This document shows positions 26,439 through 35,039 of a DNA stretch of 64,000 nucleotides, piece by piece. The position numbers were made by a program, and so were the translations under genes. Numbering within the stretch: position 1 is the first letter of the stretch; each line of letters begins with the position of its first letter. A model generated the notes under the pieces. The model was not told the DNA's origin and did not search any database. It saw nothing but the letters and a program-made list of their open reading frames with translations. Origin of the DNA: JAUILA01 sp050289805 (GTDB lineage Bacteria; Bacteroidota; Bacteroidia; Cytophagales; Cyclobacteriaceae); contig JBNKGL010000005.1 in assembly GCA_050289805.1 (NCBI GenBank), forward strand, positions 1 to 64,000. Reading direction: 5' to 3'.

Positions 26439-26960
26439 ATGTCTGTAGCAAAATATTTATTCGTTTCATTTTTTGTGATCGCCTCGAGCCTGGCATCAGT
26501 TGCCCAGGAGCAGGTCCACTGGCTTACGTTCGAGGAGGCCGTGGAATTGTCAAAAACTGAAAAGAAGAAAATTTTCATTGATGTATATACCGATTGGTGT
26601 GGCTGGTGCAAGGTCATGGATAAGAATACATTTAATGACCCTGAAATAGCGTCTTACCTCAATGAGAATTTCTATCCTGTAAAATTTAATGCGGAACAGA
26701 AAGAGGATGTTTCCTTCCGGGGAGCTACCTACAGTTTTGTGAGTGCGGGAAATCGTGGATATCATGAACTTGCAGCTGGATTATTGAATAATAAGCTGAG
26801 TTTCCCCACCGTGGTATTCCTGGATGAGGATTTTCGGATCATCAGCCCTGTACCCGGTTATCATAAACCGGATTTTTTTCAAAAAGTGGTGACCTATTTT
26901 GGTGATAACCATTACCAGGATACCTCCTGGAAGGAATATGAAAAATCGTATGTGAAGTAG
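26439..26960 (+). CDS. Exported thioredoxin-fold protein
   Basis: A 173-residue protein with a signal peptide (about 1-22, SLASVAQ). The thioredoxin domain has a CGWC active site (Cys54, Cys57) within YTDWCGWCKVMDKNTF, and a cis-Pro segment LSFPTVVFLDED. It is the DUF255/thioredoxin-7-like type, acting probably as a periplasmic thiol-disulfide reductase. No dedicated partner is visible. Its stop codon directly abuts the stop of the convergent TRIC-type gene. Confidence 0.85.
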   Translation: MSVAKYLFVSFFVIASSLASVAQEQVHWLTFEEAVELSKTEKKKIFIDVYTDWCGWCKVMDKNTFNDPEIASYLNENFYPVKFNAEQKEDVSFRGATYSFVSAGNRGYHELAAGLLNNKLSFPTVVFLDEDFRIISPVPGYHKPDFFQKVVTYFGDNHYQDTSWKEYEKSYVK

Positions 26961-27563
26961 TCACTTCATTTTTGGAAATGACAGGTTCTTTTTAATGGCG
27001 AAAATCCGGATCGCTACAATAATCAAAATTGTGATGATGAAATTCAGATTCGTCGGACTTCCGGTTTGTTCCAGAAGGTAAAACGAGAGTGCGCCGGCAA
27101 GACATGCGGTGGCATAAATTTCCTTTCTGAATATTAGTGGAATTTCGGTACAGAGCGTGTCCCTGATAACACCTCCAACAGTCGCCGAAACCATTCCCAT
27201 CAAAATGGCGATGGAAGGATGATAGCCCAGCAGCAGGACTTTTTGCATCCCTGTGATGGTAAACAGGGCAATCCCAATCGTATCGAAAATGAAGATGGTA
27301 CGATGCATTCGTATCAGGTACTTCTTAAATATCAGGGTAAAAGGCAGTGCCAGAAAAATAACCAGGGGATAATTAAGATCTTCAACCCACACAACAGGGT
27401 ACGCGCCTAGAATCACATCCCGCGTGGTCCCGCCGCCGATGGCAGTGACAAAGCCTATCACCGACGCCCCGAAAAGATCCATATCCTTTTTTGCAGCCAG
27501 GCGGATTCCACTGATTGCAAAAACAAACGTACCTACCATTTCCAGGATATAGAGGAAATTCAT
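26961..27563 (-). CDS. TRIC/UPF0126-type cation channel family membrane protein
   Basis: A 200-residue inner-membrane protein with about six to seven transmembrane helices arranged as two repeats. Each repeat holds the family glycine motif: AIGGGTTRDVILG in the first and ATVGGVIRDTLC in the second. The bacterial members related to the trimeric intracellular cation channels conduct K+ and Na+ in vitro. The physiological role in bacteria is not established. Single gene, convergent with the thioredoxin-fold gene and divergent from the FKBP gene. Confidence 0.88.
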   Translation of the reverse strand: MNFLYILEMVGTFVFAISGIRLAAKKDMDLFGASVIGFVTAIGGGTTRDVILGAYPVVWVEDLNYPLVIFLALPFTLIFKKYLIRMHRTIFIFDTIGIALFTITGMQKVLLLGYHPSIAILMGMVSATVGGVIRDTLCTEIPLIFRKEIYATACLAGALSFYLLEQTGSPTNLNFIITILIIVAIRIFAIKKNLSFPKMK

Positions 27564-27682
27564 GTTGCGAGTTTAGCATCAAATCCTTAGAATAAAAATA
27601 TTTCAATTCAATTCTTCAGGGAAATATAGTGCTTACGGAGCATCAGACCGCCATAATATTTTTTTCCGCGACGGTGATTACG

Positions 27683-27690
27683 TAACTTTG
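27683..27690 (+). promoter_or_regulatory. -7 promoter box of the FKBP gene
   Basis: TAACTTTG matches TAnnTTTG perfectly and a T-rich -33 region (27658-27661) lies 21 bases upstream. It places the transcript start near 27695, giving a 5' leader of roughly 45 bases before the ATG at 27742. It also argues against the longer frame starting at 27688. Confidence 0.6.
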
Positions 27691-27741
27691 CATTTCCTTG
27701 AAAATCAAGGTAAGAAGTATATATCATTTAAAAATATCATT

Positions 27742-28170
27742 ATGTCTGAAGCAAAGAAAGGCGACAGAGTAAAAGTACATTATACCGGTAAACTGACCGA
27801 TGGATCAGTTTTCGATTCATCCAGGGACCGCGAACCACTCGAATTCGAACTGGGTGCAGGTATGATGATTGCAGGATTTGATGCTGCGGTAACCGGAATG
27901 AAGGTAGGTGAAAGCAAAACAGCCGAAATTCCCAGTGCCGAAGCATACGGCGAACACAACGAGGAAATGGTAATCTCAGTTCCTAAAACACAGCTTCCTG
28001 AGGGACTTGATCCTGAGATCGGACAGCAGCTTGGAATGCAACAGCCCAACGGGCAGTCTATTCCTGTACGCGTTACAAAAGTTGAACCAGAAAGTATTGA
28101 AATAGATGCGAACCATCCTCTCGCAGGAAAAGATCTCATCTTTGATCTTGAATTGGTCGAGATTAACTAA
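27742..28170 (+). CDS. FKBP-type peptidyl-prolyl isomerase (SlyD-like)
   Basis: A 142-residue cytoplasmic isomerase and chaperone. The FKBP half-motifs VKVHYTGKLTDGSVFDSS and PLEFELGAGMMIAGFD are present, and the insert-in-flap domain (AYGEHNEEMVISVPKTQLPE) marks the SlyD/FKBP subgroup. The His-rich metal-binding tail of E. coli SlyD is absent. I start at MSEAKKGDRV because the longer frame from 27688 overlaps the promoter box. It is followed by a strong bidirectional terminator. Confidence 0.92.
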   Translation: MSEAKKGDRVKVHYTGKLTDGSVFDSSRDREPLEFELGAGMMIAGFDAAVTGMKVGESKTAEIPSAEAYGEHNEEMVISVPKTQLPEGLDPEIGQQLGMQQPNGQSIPVRVTKVEPESIEIDANHPLAGKDLIFDLELVEIN

Positions 28171-28187
28171 TATTTCAGCAATTGAAA

Positions 28188-28221
28188 CAAAAAAAGCCGG
28201 ATGAGAATCCGGCTTTTTTTT
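28188..28221. terminator. Bidirectional terminator between the FKBP and 41-residue genes
   Basis: AGCCGGAT (28195-28202) pairs with ATCCGGCT (28207-28214) around a GAGA tetraloop, with an A run before and a T run after. It closes the FKBP gene on the plus strand and, on the minus strand, lies 26 bases after the stop of the 41-residue gene. Confidence 0.9.
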
Positions 28222-28240
28222 GACCCATGGGTCGAATTTT

Positions 28241-28366
28241 TTATACCTCTTCGTTTTCCTTATTGGTTTTCCTGAAGTCAAGGAAGCCCACGGCTGCGGC
28301 AAATCCTATCAGACAAGCGACAATCGTAATGAACAGGTTTGCTCCGTTTGCGACATATTGTTCCAT
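28241..28366 (-). CDS. 41-residue single-helix membrane protein
   Basis: I read this frame by hand: ATG at 28364-28366, stop TAA at 28241-28243. The product starts MEQYVANGANLFITIVACLI, continues through a hydrophobic stretch (GFAAAVGFL) and ends with a charged tail (DFRKTNKENEEV). One transmembrane helix (about residues 11-30) with a positively charged cytoplasmic edge fits the positive-inside rule. No family is recognised. It sits in an otherwise empty 259-base gap and ends 26 bases before a hairpin that also works on its strand, which supports a real gene. Confidence 0.55.
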   Translation of the reverse strand: MEQYVANGANLFITIVACLIGFAAAVGFLDFRKTNKENEEV

Positions 28367-28429
28367 CTATGCTGTGTTTTAATTCAATGCTGGGTCAAAT
28401 TTATGACATTATTTGAATAATCCGAAAGT

Positions 28430-28972
28430 CTACAGTGCTTCTTTAGCTGCATTGCAATTCTGAAGCGCATCAATAATAAACCGGATATGTTCATCGGTAT
28501 CTACTTCCAGCAGACCAATTCCGGCTTCGATTTCGTCTCGTTCCACCTTGGCCGCAAAACTTTTTTGCTTTAGCTTTTTCTTGACTGATTTGGCTGTAAG
28601 TCCGTTTAAACCCTCCGGGCGCACCCGGGCGCATGCAATGATAAACCCCGTAAGTTCATCGCATGCCAGCAATGCCTTGTCAAGTGTATTCGTATAAGGC
28701 TGATTCCATTTGGTGTAATGTGCCGATATGGCATGGGCGATTTTATCTTCCCCCATGTCCTTTAATTTCTGCACGATGACTGAAGGATGCTGATCCGGAT
28801 ATTTCTCATAATCAGCATCGTGAAGCAGCCCCGTGGCATACCATTCTTCGGGATTTTCCCCAAAATGAATCGCATATTGCTGCATTACATGGGCAACAGT
28901 GCGGGCATGCAGCAGCAAACTATCTGTTTCTGTCATCTCTTGAAGAATACCTTCAGCTTCATCGTAGGTCAT
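28430..28972 (-). CDS. HD-domain hydrolase
   Basis: A 180-residue HD-superfamily protein. His22 (LLHARTVAHVM), the His51-Asp52 pair (LLHDADYEKYPDQHP) and later His residues (HAISAHYTKW) form the metal site. Members hydrolyse phosphate esters or nucleotides. This compact form is common in Bacteroidota and is annotated only as HDIG-domain protein; the substrate is unknown. It diverges from the SnoaL-like gene, 98 bases away. Confidence 0.85.
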   Translation of the reverse strand: MTYDEAEGILQEMTETDSLLLHARTVAHVMQQYAIHFGENPEEWYATGLLHDADYEKYPDQHPSVIVQKLKDMGEDKIAHAISAHYTKWNQPYTNTLDKALLACDELTGFIIACARVRPEGLNGLTAKSVKKKLKQKSFAAKVERDEIEAGIGLLEVDTDEHIRFIIDALQNCNAAKEAL

Positions 28973-29070
28973 TTTTTACTACTTTACGTTGAACATCAAA
29001 TCATACCGTTGACGGAAAAATACAGATTACTCTTTATTATATTTTGTATCTAACATATAAATTAAGCGCC

Positions 29071-29553
29071 ATGAAAAAGTTTTTAATCTGTATCGTTTTA
29101 TTGAGTACTCCATTGTGCAGCCTGTTTTCCCAATCTGAAGAGCTCAAGGTATCGGCTGTGATTCTGAGTATTTTCGATGGAATGAGAGAAGGCGATTCTG
29201 CCAAGGTCGCATCTTATTTTGTGAGGGACGCGACCATGTTGTCTGTATTCCATGACAGGGAAGGTAAATCCGTAATCCGGGGAGGCAGCCTCCAGCAATG
29301 GCTCAATGCGATCGGAACTCCCAGGGAAGAAATCCTGGATGAGCGGATATGGGACACCAAGGTTAATATTGATGATAACCTGGCAACTGCATGGACCAAA
29401 TATGCCCTGTACGTAGGGGATAAGTATAGTCATTGCGGTGTTGATGCATTCCAGTTGTATCACGACGGGTCGGGCTGGAAAGTCTTTCATGTCGCAGATA
29501 CCAGGCGTAAGGATTGTGATATTCCGGATTATGTAAAAAATAATGAACAATGA
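29071..29553 (+). CDS. Exported SnoaL/NTF2-like (DUF4440-type) protein
   Basis: A 160-residue protein with a signal peptide (MKKFLICIVLLSTPLCSLFS). The start at 29071 is chosen over an upstream in-frame ATG (29044) because it gives a normal signal peptide. The body has the NTF2 cone-fold pattern (VSAVILSIFDGMREGDSAKV, DNLATAWTKYALYVGDK, GWKVFHVADTR). Such proteins bind small molecules or act as weak hydrolases; no catalytic residue is identifiable. Its stop overlaps the start of the next gene (ATGA), so the two are co-translated. Confidence 0.75.
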   Translation: MKKFLICIVLLSTPLCSLFSQSEELKVSAVILSIFDGMREGDSAKVASYFVRDATMLSVFHDREGKSVIRGGSLQQWLNAIGTPREEILDERIWDTKVNIDDNLATAWTKYALYVGDKYSHCGVDAFQLYHDGSGWKVFHVADTRRKDCDIPDYVKNNEQ

Positions 29554-30062
29554 GAATTTCCCTCATCTTTATTTTTCTTCTTACAGGTTTAATTTCCAGC
29601 GCCCAGGACTTTACAACCGTAATTTTGGTACGGCACGCCGAAAAGGATATGACGGCGTCCACGAACAATCCGGACCTGTCACCCGAGGGTCAGGAACGAG
29701 CGAAAGCCTTGTCCCACGTGCTGGCAAATATGGATATCAGCGCTGTCTATTCCACCCCGTATTTGCGGACACGAAATACGGTTCAGGGAATCGCGGCCAT
29801 TAAAAACCTGGAAATACATGAATATGCTCCGTTTGATGAGGATGCCATCTTGAAAATCATTGAATCCAACCATGGCAAGACCATCCTGTTTTCCGGCCAT
29901 TCCAATACAGTGCCTGCAATGCTCAATCTGCTCACCCGAACGAAGGATTATCCAGTGCTTAGCGATAATGACTACGATAACCTGTTTATTGTAATGCTAC
30001 ATGGCGATGATGTACAGGTATTTCCCCTTCAGTATGGTGCAAGTGATAGCGCAGGCAATTAA
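29550..30062 (+). CDS. Exported histidine phosphatase (SixA-like)
   Basis: A 170-residue member of the histidine phosphatase superfamily with a signal peptide (1-18). The phospho-accepting His29 is in the RHA form of the RHG motif (VILVRHAEK). The second catalytic His117 is in FSGHSNTVPAML. The ERAKALSHVL and YSTPYLRTRNT segments are typical. Because it is exported, a role in removing phosphate from extracytoplasmic small molecules or lipids is more likely than phosphohistidine signalling. Its stop TAA shares the palindrome TTAA with the convergent flavin reductase gene. Confidence 0.88.
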   Translation: MRISLIFIFLLTGLISSAQDFTTVILVRHAEKDMTASTNNPDLSPEGQERAKALSHVLANMDISAVYSTPYLRTRNTVQGIAAIKNLEIHEYAPFDEDAILKIIESNHGKTILFSGHSNTVPAMLNLLTRTKDYPVLSDNDYDNLFIVMLHGDDVQVFPLQYGASDSAGN

Positions 30063-30694
30063 TTTTCCTGGGTTGACTGAACCCGGGCATAAGGTCTCCG
30101 CTCAACAAAAGCCGGCGAATAGTAATTATCCAGACCACTGACGGCCATAATATCCGCCTTGTGTAATTCTATGTTTCCATCCGTGCAAATGAGATCAGGT
30201 CGAATAAACATTTCCTGAACTTTTCCAATGACGAGGTAGGTATTGTTGGAACGGACCGGAATAATTTCTTCCAGTGATAAACCGAATTTAACCGGACTTT
30301 CTTTCACAAATGGCGCCCTGGTTTCTTTCCCGGATTCAGGTGTCAGGCCCGTGGCGTCAAATTCAGAAACACCAGGGGCATACCGCGCAGAAGTTTGATG
30401 TGCCTGCTTGTAGAATTCCGCTGTTATCAGGTTTATTGTGAATGATCCTGTTTGCTGGATATTGGTAAATGTCTGTTTCGGAACTGTCACCGGCCGGTGA
30501 ATAAACCCGATCAGCGGAGGCGTGGCTCCGATATGGACGATAGAATTAAATATCGCGAGATTGGTTTGTCCTTTTTGGTTAACCGTACCGATTAGCGCAG
30601 CATTTTTGTATCCTTCCGCAGTATTTATAAAATACCTCCTGAACATACTTTCCATATTCAGGATATCATTCAGGCTGTAATAATTGAGTTCCAT
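30059..30694 (-). CDS. Flavin reductase family protein
   Basis: A 211-residue FMN-binding split-barrel protein. The segments AALIGTVNQKGQTNLAIFNSI and PPLIGFIHRP are typical of the FMN-binding core, and GSFTINLI follows. The family reduces flavins with NAD(P)H or binds FMN for other redox work; no partner monooxygenase is near. It overlaps the phosphatase stop codon by four bases and diverges from the repair exonuclease gene, with 41 bases between the start codons. Confidence 0.83.
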   Translation of the reverse strand: MELNYYSLNDILNMESMFRRYFINTAEGYKNAALIGTVNQKGQTNLAIFNSIVHIGATPPLIGFIHRPVTVPKQTFTNIQQTGSFTINLITAEFYKQAHQTSARYAPGVSEFDATGLTPESGKETRAPFVKESPVKFGLSLEEIIPVRSNNTYLVIGKVQEMFIRPDLICTDGNIELHKADIMAVSGLDNYYSPAFVERRPYARVQSTQEN

Positions 30695-30735
30695 TCCGAA
30701 TTAACATTAAATTAAAGGGCTTGTTTACAAATAGA

Positions 30736-31734
30736 ATGGCATTACTTGAATTTTCAAAAAAAGGAATTTACTGTGAGAGGGCCGATATCTATATTGATCC
30801 CTGGAGCCCGGTAAAAAAAGCCCTGATCACGCATGGTCATGCAGATCACAGCCGGGCCGGGCACAAGTATTATTTGTCGACACCGGCGGCTGCGCCAATG
30901 ATTAAATTCAGGCTTGGGTCGGGAATCAATATTGAAACACTTGATTTTGGAAACGAACGTATCATTAATGGTGTAACCTTTTCATTTCATCCGGCAGGGC
31001 ATATCATTGGTTCTGCCCAGGTAAGGGTTGAATATAAAGGAGAAGTATGGGTCGTTTCGGGAGATTATAAACTTGAGAATGACGGACTATCCGAAGCATT
31101 TGAACCCGTTCCATGCGATGTGTTTATAACAGAATGTACCTTTGGATTACCGATTTATAAGTGGAAACCTCAATCCGAAGTTTTTGCCGGGATCAATCAG
31201 TGGTGGCGCAAAAACAGGGAAGAAGGAAAGGTGAGTATTTTGACCGGTTATGCCCTTGGTAAGGCACAACGACTCCTTTCCGGGCTGGATTCCGGGATTG
31301 GGCCGATCTTCACACACGGCGCAATTGAAAATGTAAACGAAATAATACGCTCCCAGGGGGTCAATCTGCCGGAAACCCAACGGGCAGATGCTACTGTAGA
31401 TAAACAGAACTTCAGGGGTTCCCTCATATTGACAACACCAGCGTCGATTGGTACTGCCTGGCTGCAAAAGTTCAGACCATTCTCCACAGGAATGGCTTCC
31501 GGCTGGATGGCCCTGAGGGGGGCGAAGAGAAGAAAAGCCGCAGACAGGGGGTTCGTGCTTTCAGATCATGCCGATTGGGATGGGTTGAATCTTGCGGTGC
31601 GGGAATCAGGCGCCAGTCGTGTGATAACAACCCATGGCTATACCGAACTTTACAGCCGATGGCTGAATGAACAGGGCATTGAATCGGTGAGTGCGAAAAC
31701 AGAATTTGAAGGTGAAGTAAACGATATTACATGA
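30736..31734 (+). CDS. Ligase-associated DNA damage response exonuclease (MBL fold)
   Basis: A 332-residue metallo-beta-lactamase/beta-CASP-like nuclease. The metal motif THGHADH is at 32-38, with PAGHIIGSAQ and SGDYK further on, and SDHADWDGL and HGYTELYSR near the C-terminus. This is the Exo component of the four-gene Lhr-type repair cluster. The start is ATG at 30736; the frame also opens at an upstream TTG (30721), which is less likely. Its stop overlaps the ligase start (ATGA), so the two are co-translated. Confidence 0.9.
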   Translation: MALLEFSKKGIYCERADIYIDPWSPVKKALITHGHADHSRAGHKYYLSTPAAAPMIKFRLGSGINIETLDFGNERIINGVTFSFHPAGHIIGSAQVRVEYKGEVWVVSGDYKLENDGLSEAFEPVPCDVFITECTFGLPIYKWKPQSEVFAGINQWWRKNREEGKVSILTGYALGKAQRLLSGLDSGIGPIFTHGAIENVNEIIRSQGVNLPETQRADATVDKQNFRGSLILTTPASIGTAWLQKFRPFSTGMASGWMALRGAKRRKAADRGFVLSDHADWDGLNLAVRESGASRVITTHGYTELYSRWLNEQGIESVSAKTEFEGEVNDIT

Positions 31735-33317
31735 GAGAGTTTACTCAACTTTATACCGAGCTTGACCAGACCAACAGTACCCTGGCTAAAATTGCCGCGC
31801 TGAAGGACTATTTTGAACGGGTAGAGGGAAAGGACAAACTTTGGACAATCGCCCTGTTATCCCACCGTCGGCCAAAGAGACCTGTTACGAGTACCCAATT
31901 GAAGGAATGGGCTGCGCTTGAAACGGGACTGCCGTTCTGGCTGATAGATGAAACTCATCATGTGGTGGGCGATCTGGCTGAAACAGTAGCTGGGATTCTT
32001 CCGGAACCTGCACAATCTTCTGATGAATCCTTGTCGTACTGGATCCGGCATATTATGGAGATGAAGTCTATGGATGAAGAAAACCGTCGGTCTGCCCTGG
32101 TCGATGCCTGGCGTCGCCTTGACAGAATGGAACGGTTTGCATTTCACAAGATCCTCACAGGCGGATTTCGTGTGGGAGTGTCTCAGAAACTAATTGTACG
32201 CGCATTGCATGCACATACGGGGATCGAGGAAAGTATACTGGCACATCGGCTCATGGGAAACTGGGACCCTGATTCCATCACTTTTGAGGAACTTATACTG
32301 GCGCCGGACCCTGCGGACGATCTCTCCAAACCATATCCATTTTACCTGGCATACGCATTGGATTCTCCGGTGAATGAACTCGGGCCGACGGAGAACTGGG
32401 CCGCTGAATATAAATGGGATGGTATCCGTGGCCAGATTATCAAACGGGGTGGTATGCATTTCGTATGGTCCAGAGGTGAAGAGCTGGTAACGGATAAATA
32501 TCCTGAATATGAAGTGCTGGCCGGAATGTTGCCCGATGGTACCGTACTTGATGGTGAAATCCTTCCTTTTAAAGACGGTCGGCCCCTTACTTTTCAGAAT
32601 CTTCAGACGCGAATTGGAAGGAAGAATGTTTCTGCGGGTATCCTGAAATCCACCCCCGTTATTTTTAAATGTTATGACCTGCTGGAATTCAAAGGGGCTG
32701 ATATCAGGACCCTTCCCTACCAGGAACGTAGATTAATGCTCGAATCACTGGTGCCCGGGAATATGGGGGTAATTCAGCTTTCAGACCAGATTTCATTTAA
32801 ATCCTGGGAAGAGCTCGCAGCAGTTCATGAGGAGGCGCGCTCATTTCAAAGTGAGGGACTGATGCTGAAACGACGGGATGCCCCTTACCGCGATGGAAGA
32901 AAAAAGGGTGATTGGTGGAAGTGGAAGGTGGACCCGTTAACGATTGACGCGGTTATGATTTATGCCATGCGTGGACATGGCAGACGGGCTAACTTATATA
33001 CCGATTATACTTTTGCCGTATGGCAGGATTCTGCACTTGTTCCCTTTACCAAGGCGTATTCAGGTCTTACGGATAAGGAAATAGTCCAGGTGGATGCATT
33101 TATCAGGAAAAATACCATAGACCGGTTCGGGCCGGTCCGGAGTGTTAACCCCGAACTTGTCTTTGAAATTGCTTTTGAAGGAATACACAGATCCTCAAGA
33201 CATAAATCGGGCATAGCATTGCGATTTCCGAGAATCAAACGATGGCGCCGAGACAAACAGGCCAGTGAAGCCAATACACTAGATGATCTCACTGATCTGC
33301 TGGATAATTACCGCTGA
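31731..33317 (+). CDS. ATP-dependent DNA ligase of the Lhr repair cluster
   Basis: A 528-residue ligase that seals nicks in DNA using ATP. An N-terminal DNA-binding domain (1-200) precedes the adenylation domain with Lys228 in motif I (EYKWDGIRG). Further motifs are LDGEILPF (III), EGLMLKRRDAPY (IV) and WWKWKVDPLTIDAVMIYA (V). A C-terminal OB-fold ends in ALRFPRIKRWRRDK (VI). The chromosome certainly has another replicative NAD-dependent ligase; this one belongs to the repair cluster. A terminator 90 bases downstream ends this unit before the helicase genes. Confidence 0.92.
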   Translation: MREFTQLYTELDQTNSTLAKIAALKDYFERVEGKDKLWTIALLSHRRPKRPVTSTQLKEWAALETGLPFWLIDETHHVVGDLAETVAGILPEPAQSSDESLSYWIRHIMEMKSMDEENRRSALVDAWRRLDRMERFAFHKILTGGFRVGVSQKLIVRALHAHTGIEESILAHRLMGNWDPDSITFEELILAPDPADDLSKPYPFYLAYALDSPVNELGPTENWAAEYKWDGIRGQIIKRGGMHFVWSRGEELVTDKYPEYEVLAGMLPDGTVLDGEILPFKDGRPLTFQNLQTRIGRKNVSAGILKSTPVIFKCYDLLEFKGADIRTLPYQERRLMLESLVPGNMGVIQLSDQISFKSWEELAAVHEEARSFQSEGLMLKRRDAPYRDGRKKGDWWKWKVDPLTIDAVMIYAMRGHGRRANLYTDYTFAVWQDSALVPFTKAYSGLTDKEIVQVDAFIRKNTIDRFGPVRSVNPELVFEIAFEGIHRSSRHKSGIALRFPRIKRWRRDKQASEANTLDDLTDLLDNYR

Positions 33318-33407
33318 ATAAGTATGCATGAAAGTGAACGAAACGTGTCATTTTTTGTTAAAACTTCAGACCCTTATGAAATTTGTTCTGAAACAGGACA
33401 ATTGAAG

Positions 33408-33440
33408 GTGGCGGCCCTGAAAGGGGCCGCTTTTTTTTTG
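33408..33440 (+). terminator. Terminator after the exonuclease-ligase pair
   Basis: GCGGCCC (33411-33417) pairs with GGGCCGC (33424-33430) and is followed by nine T residues (33431-33439). It divides the repair cluster into two transcription units. Confidence 0.9.
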
Positions 33441-33547
33441 ATAATTTTCCGGATCAGGTGTTTTTGTAATTTATTCAAAACGCACACCAGCCATATGCTT
33501 TTTGCCTGAAATATTGTATTTTGTTTTGGAACTATTCACCTGAGGTC

Positions 33548-33982
33548 ATGAAATATACGTGTAGCATCGATATCGATAAGCCGATCGAGGAAGTAATTCG
33601 GTTGTTCGATAATCCGGATAACCTTAAGTATTGGCAACCGGGCTTACTTAGTTATGAGCATCTGAGCGGTACTCCGGGTCAGCCGGGTGCCAGGGCAAAA
33701 CTCCATTATAAAATGGGCAACCGGGAAATAGAAATGATTGAGACGGTTATGAAGCGGGATCTTCCCGATGAATTTACCGGCACTTACGAAACCAAGGGTG
33801 TTGTGAACATTTCGAAGAACATTTTTGAACCGATCAATGAAAAGCGAACCAGGTATATCAGTGAACAGGAGTTCAGGCTTTCAGGGTTCATGAAGCTCAT
33901 GGGGTGGTTCATGCCAGGGTCTTTTCGTAAAGAATCCGATAAATATTTAAAGCAGTTTAAAGAATTTGTAGAAAGCAGATAA
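33548..33982 (+). CDS. SRPBCC (START-like) domain protein
   Basis: A 144-residue cytoplasmic protein with a START/Bet v1-like fold: YTCSIDIDKPIEEVIRLFDN opens the domain, and WQPGLLSYEHLSGTPGQPG and FMKLMGWFMPGSF follow. The fold binds hydrophobic ligands in a pocket; no ligand can be predicted. The start at 33548 (MKYTCSI) is preferred to an upstream ATG at 33521. It begins the second half of the split Lhr cluster and lies 3 bases before the DUF1801 gene. Confidence 0.8.
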   Translation: MKYTCSIDIDKPIEEVIRLFDNPDNLKYWQPGLLSYEHLSGTPGQPGARAKLHYKMGNREIEMIETVMKRDLPDEFTGTYETKGVVNISKNIFEPINEKRTRYISEQEFRLSGFMKLMGWFMPGSFRKESDKYLKQFKEFVESR

Positions 33983-33985
33983 GAC

Positions 33986-34399
33986 ATGTCTCTAAAAACA
34001 TCCCCGAATAAAGGATCCGTCAGGGATTTTATCAGTTCTGTTCAGGATACAGAAAAACAGGAAGATTCCTTGCAGCTGCTCTCTTTAATGGAAGAAATAA
34101 CGCAGGACAAACCGGTCATGTGGGGAGACAGTATTATTGGGTTCGGTACATATCATTATCAATATAAAAGCGGACGTGAGGGAGACTGGTTCCTTACCGG
34201 CTTCTCTCCAAGGAAACAGAATCTTACAATTTATATTATGGATGGTTTTTCCAAGTATGATGCGCTTCTTAAAAAGCTTGGTAAAAACAAAAACAGTGTT
34301 TCATGTCTTTACGTTAAACGATTATCAGATATTGATATTGATGTCCTTACGCAGATCTTAACTGAATCTGTCGGTTATCTTAAAAAGAAGTACTCCTGA
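33986..34399 (+). CDS. DUF1801 domain protein
   Basis: A 137-residue protein. The segment GFGTYHYQYKSGREGDWFLTG followed by SPRKQNLTIYIMDGF and YLKKKYS fits DUF1801, a small alpha/beta domain related to YdhG-like proteins. Its function is not established. It has no signal peptide. It lies 3 bases after the SRPBCC gene and 13 before the PAS-DHp gene, so it is part of the insert between the ligase and the helicase. Confidence 0.78.
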   Translation: MSLKTSPNKGSVRDFISSVQDTEKQEDSLQLLSLMEEITQDKPVMWGDSIIGFGTYHYQYKSGREGDWFLTGFSPRKQNLTIYIMDGFSKYDALLKKLGKNKNSVSCLYVKRLSDIDIDVLTQILTESVGYLKKKYS

Positions 34400-34412
34400 T
34401 CAAAATTTTTCC

Positions 34413-35039
34413 ATGACCAACAAATTTATAGAGTCTGTTATTACGGTTTCCCATGTCGACTTTTCTTCATACGATCTTAAAAATCATAGTTTAATTTATT
34501 CATCCGGACTGGCAAAAAAAATATTGGGCTACTCTGATGCTGAGCTGAAGGAGTTTGCCCAGGACTACAATCGCAAGATCATACATCCGGATGACCTGGA
34601 GGTTGTCGATAGAAAACTTGAAGAAATTCTGAATAGCAAACCCGGACAGATTATTGAAACCATTGTTCGCTACAAGCGCCGTGATGGCAGATATATTTGG
34701 GGATACACGCGTAAAATTGTGGCAGACTGGGATGAAGATGGGAAGCCATTAAAGATTACCACAGTTGCACAGGATATTTCAGAAATGGTTGCCATTCAGG
34801 AGGAACTGGAGCATCGTGTAGCATTGCTGGATGAGATTAATTACAGGAATGCCCATGAGTTAAGGGGACCTGTTGCATCCATTCTTGGCCTTGTCAATTT
34901 GATGAAGGATCAGGGCATGGTAGATGAATTTTACAACGAAATTCTGAGTCACCTGTGCAGAACGGTAGAGAAACTGGATATGGTGGTAAATGATTTGGTT
35001 CAGGTGGATGGGGAAAGCGAGCTGGAAGAGAAGGGGTGA
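34413..35039 (+). CDS. PAS-DHp protein lacking a kinase ATPase domain
   Basis: A 208-residue protein. Residues 15-130 form a PAS domain with PAC segment (YSSGLAKKILGYSDAEL, IHPDDLEVVDRKLEEIL, RYKRRDGRYIWGYTRK, AQDISEM). A coiled linker leads to a DHp helix with His148 in an intact H box (HELRGPVASILGLVNLM). The protein ends about 60 residues later (VVNDLVQVDGESE), exactly where an HATPase_c domain should begin. The stop overlaps the helicase GTG start, so no remnant of an ATPase domain remains. It may accept phosphate from another kinase or act as a PAS sensor only. Confidence 0.82.
   Translation: MTNKFIESVITVSHVDFSSYDLKNHSLIYSSGLAKKILGYSDAELKEFAQDYNRKIIHPDDLEVVDRKLEEILNSKPGQIIETIVRYKRRDGRYIWGYTRKIVADWDEDGKPLKITTVAQDISEMVAIQEELEHRVALLDEINYRNAHELRGPVASILGLVNLMKDQGMVDEFYNEILSHLCRTVEKLDMVVNDLVQVDGESELEEKG

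Noticed and set aside
27688..27741. Longer start for the FKBP gene (MHFLENQGKK...)
   Set aside because: It overlaps the TAACTTTG promoter box, and the FKBP core begins just after the ATG at 27742.
33324..33509. A 61-codon plus-strand frame between the ligase and SRPBCC genes
   Set aside because: It runs straight through the strong terminator hairpin and T tract (33408-33440), and its composition is unlike a protein.
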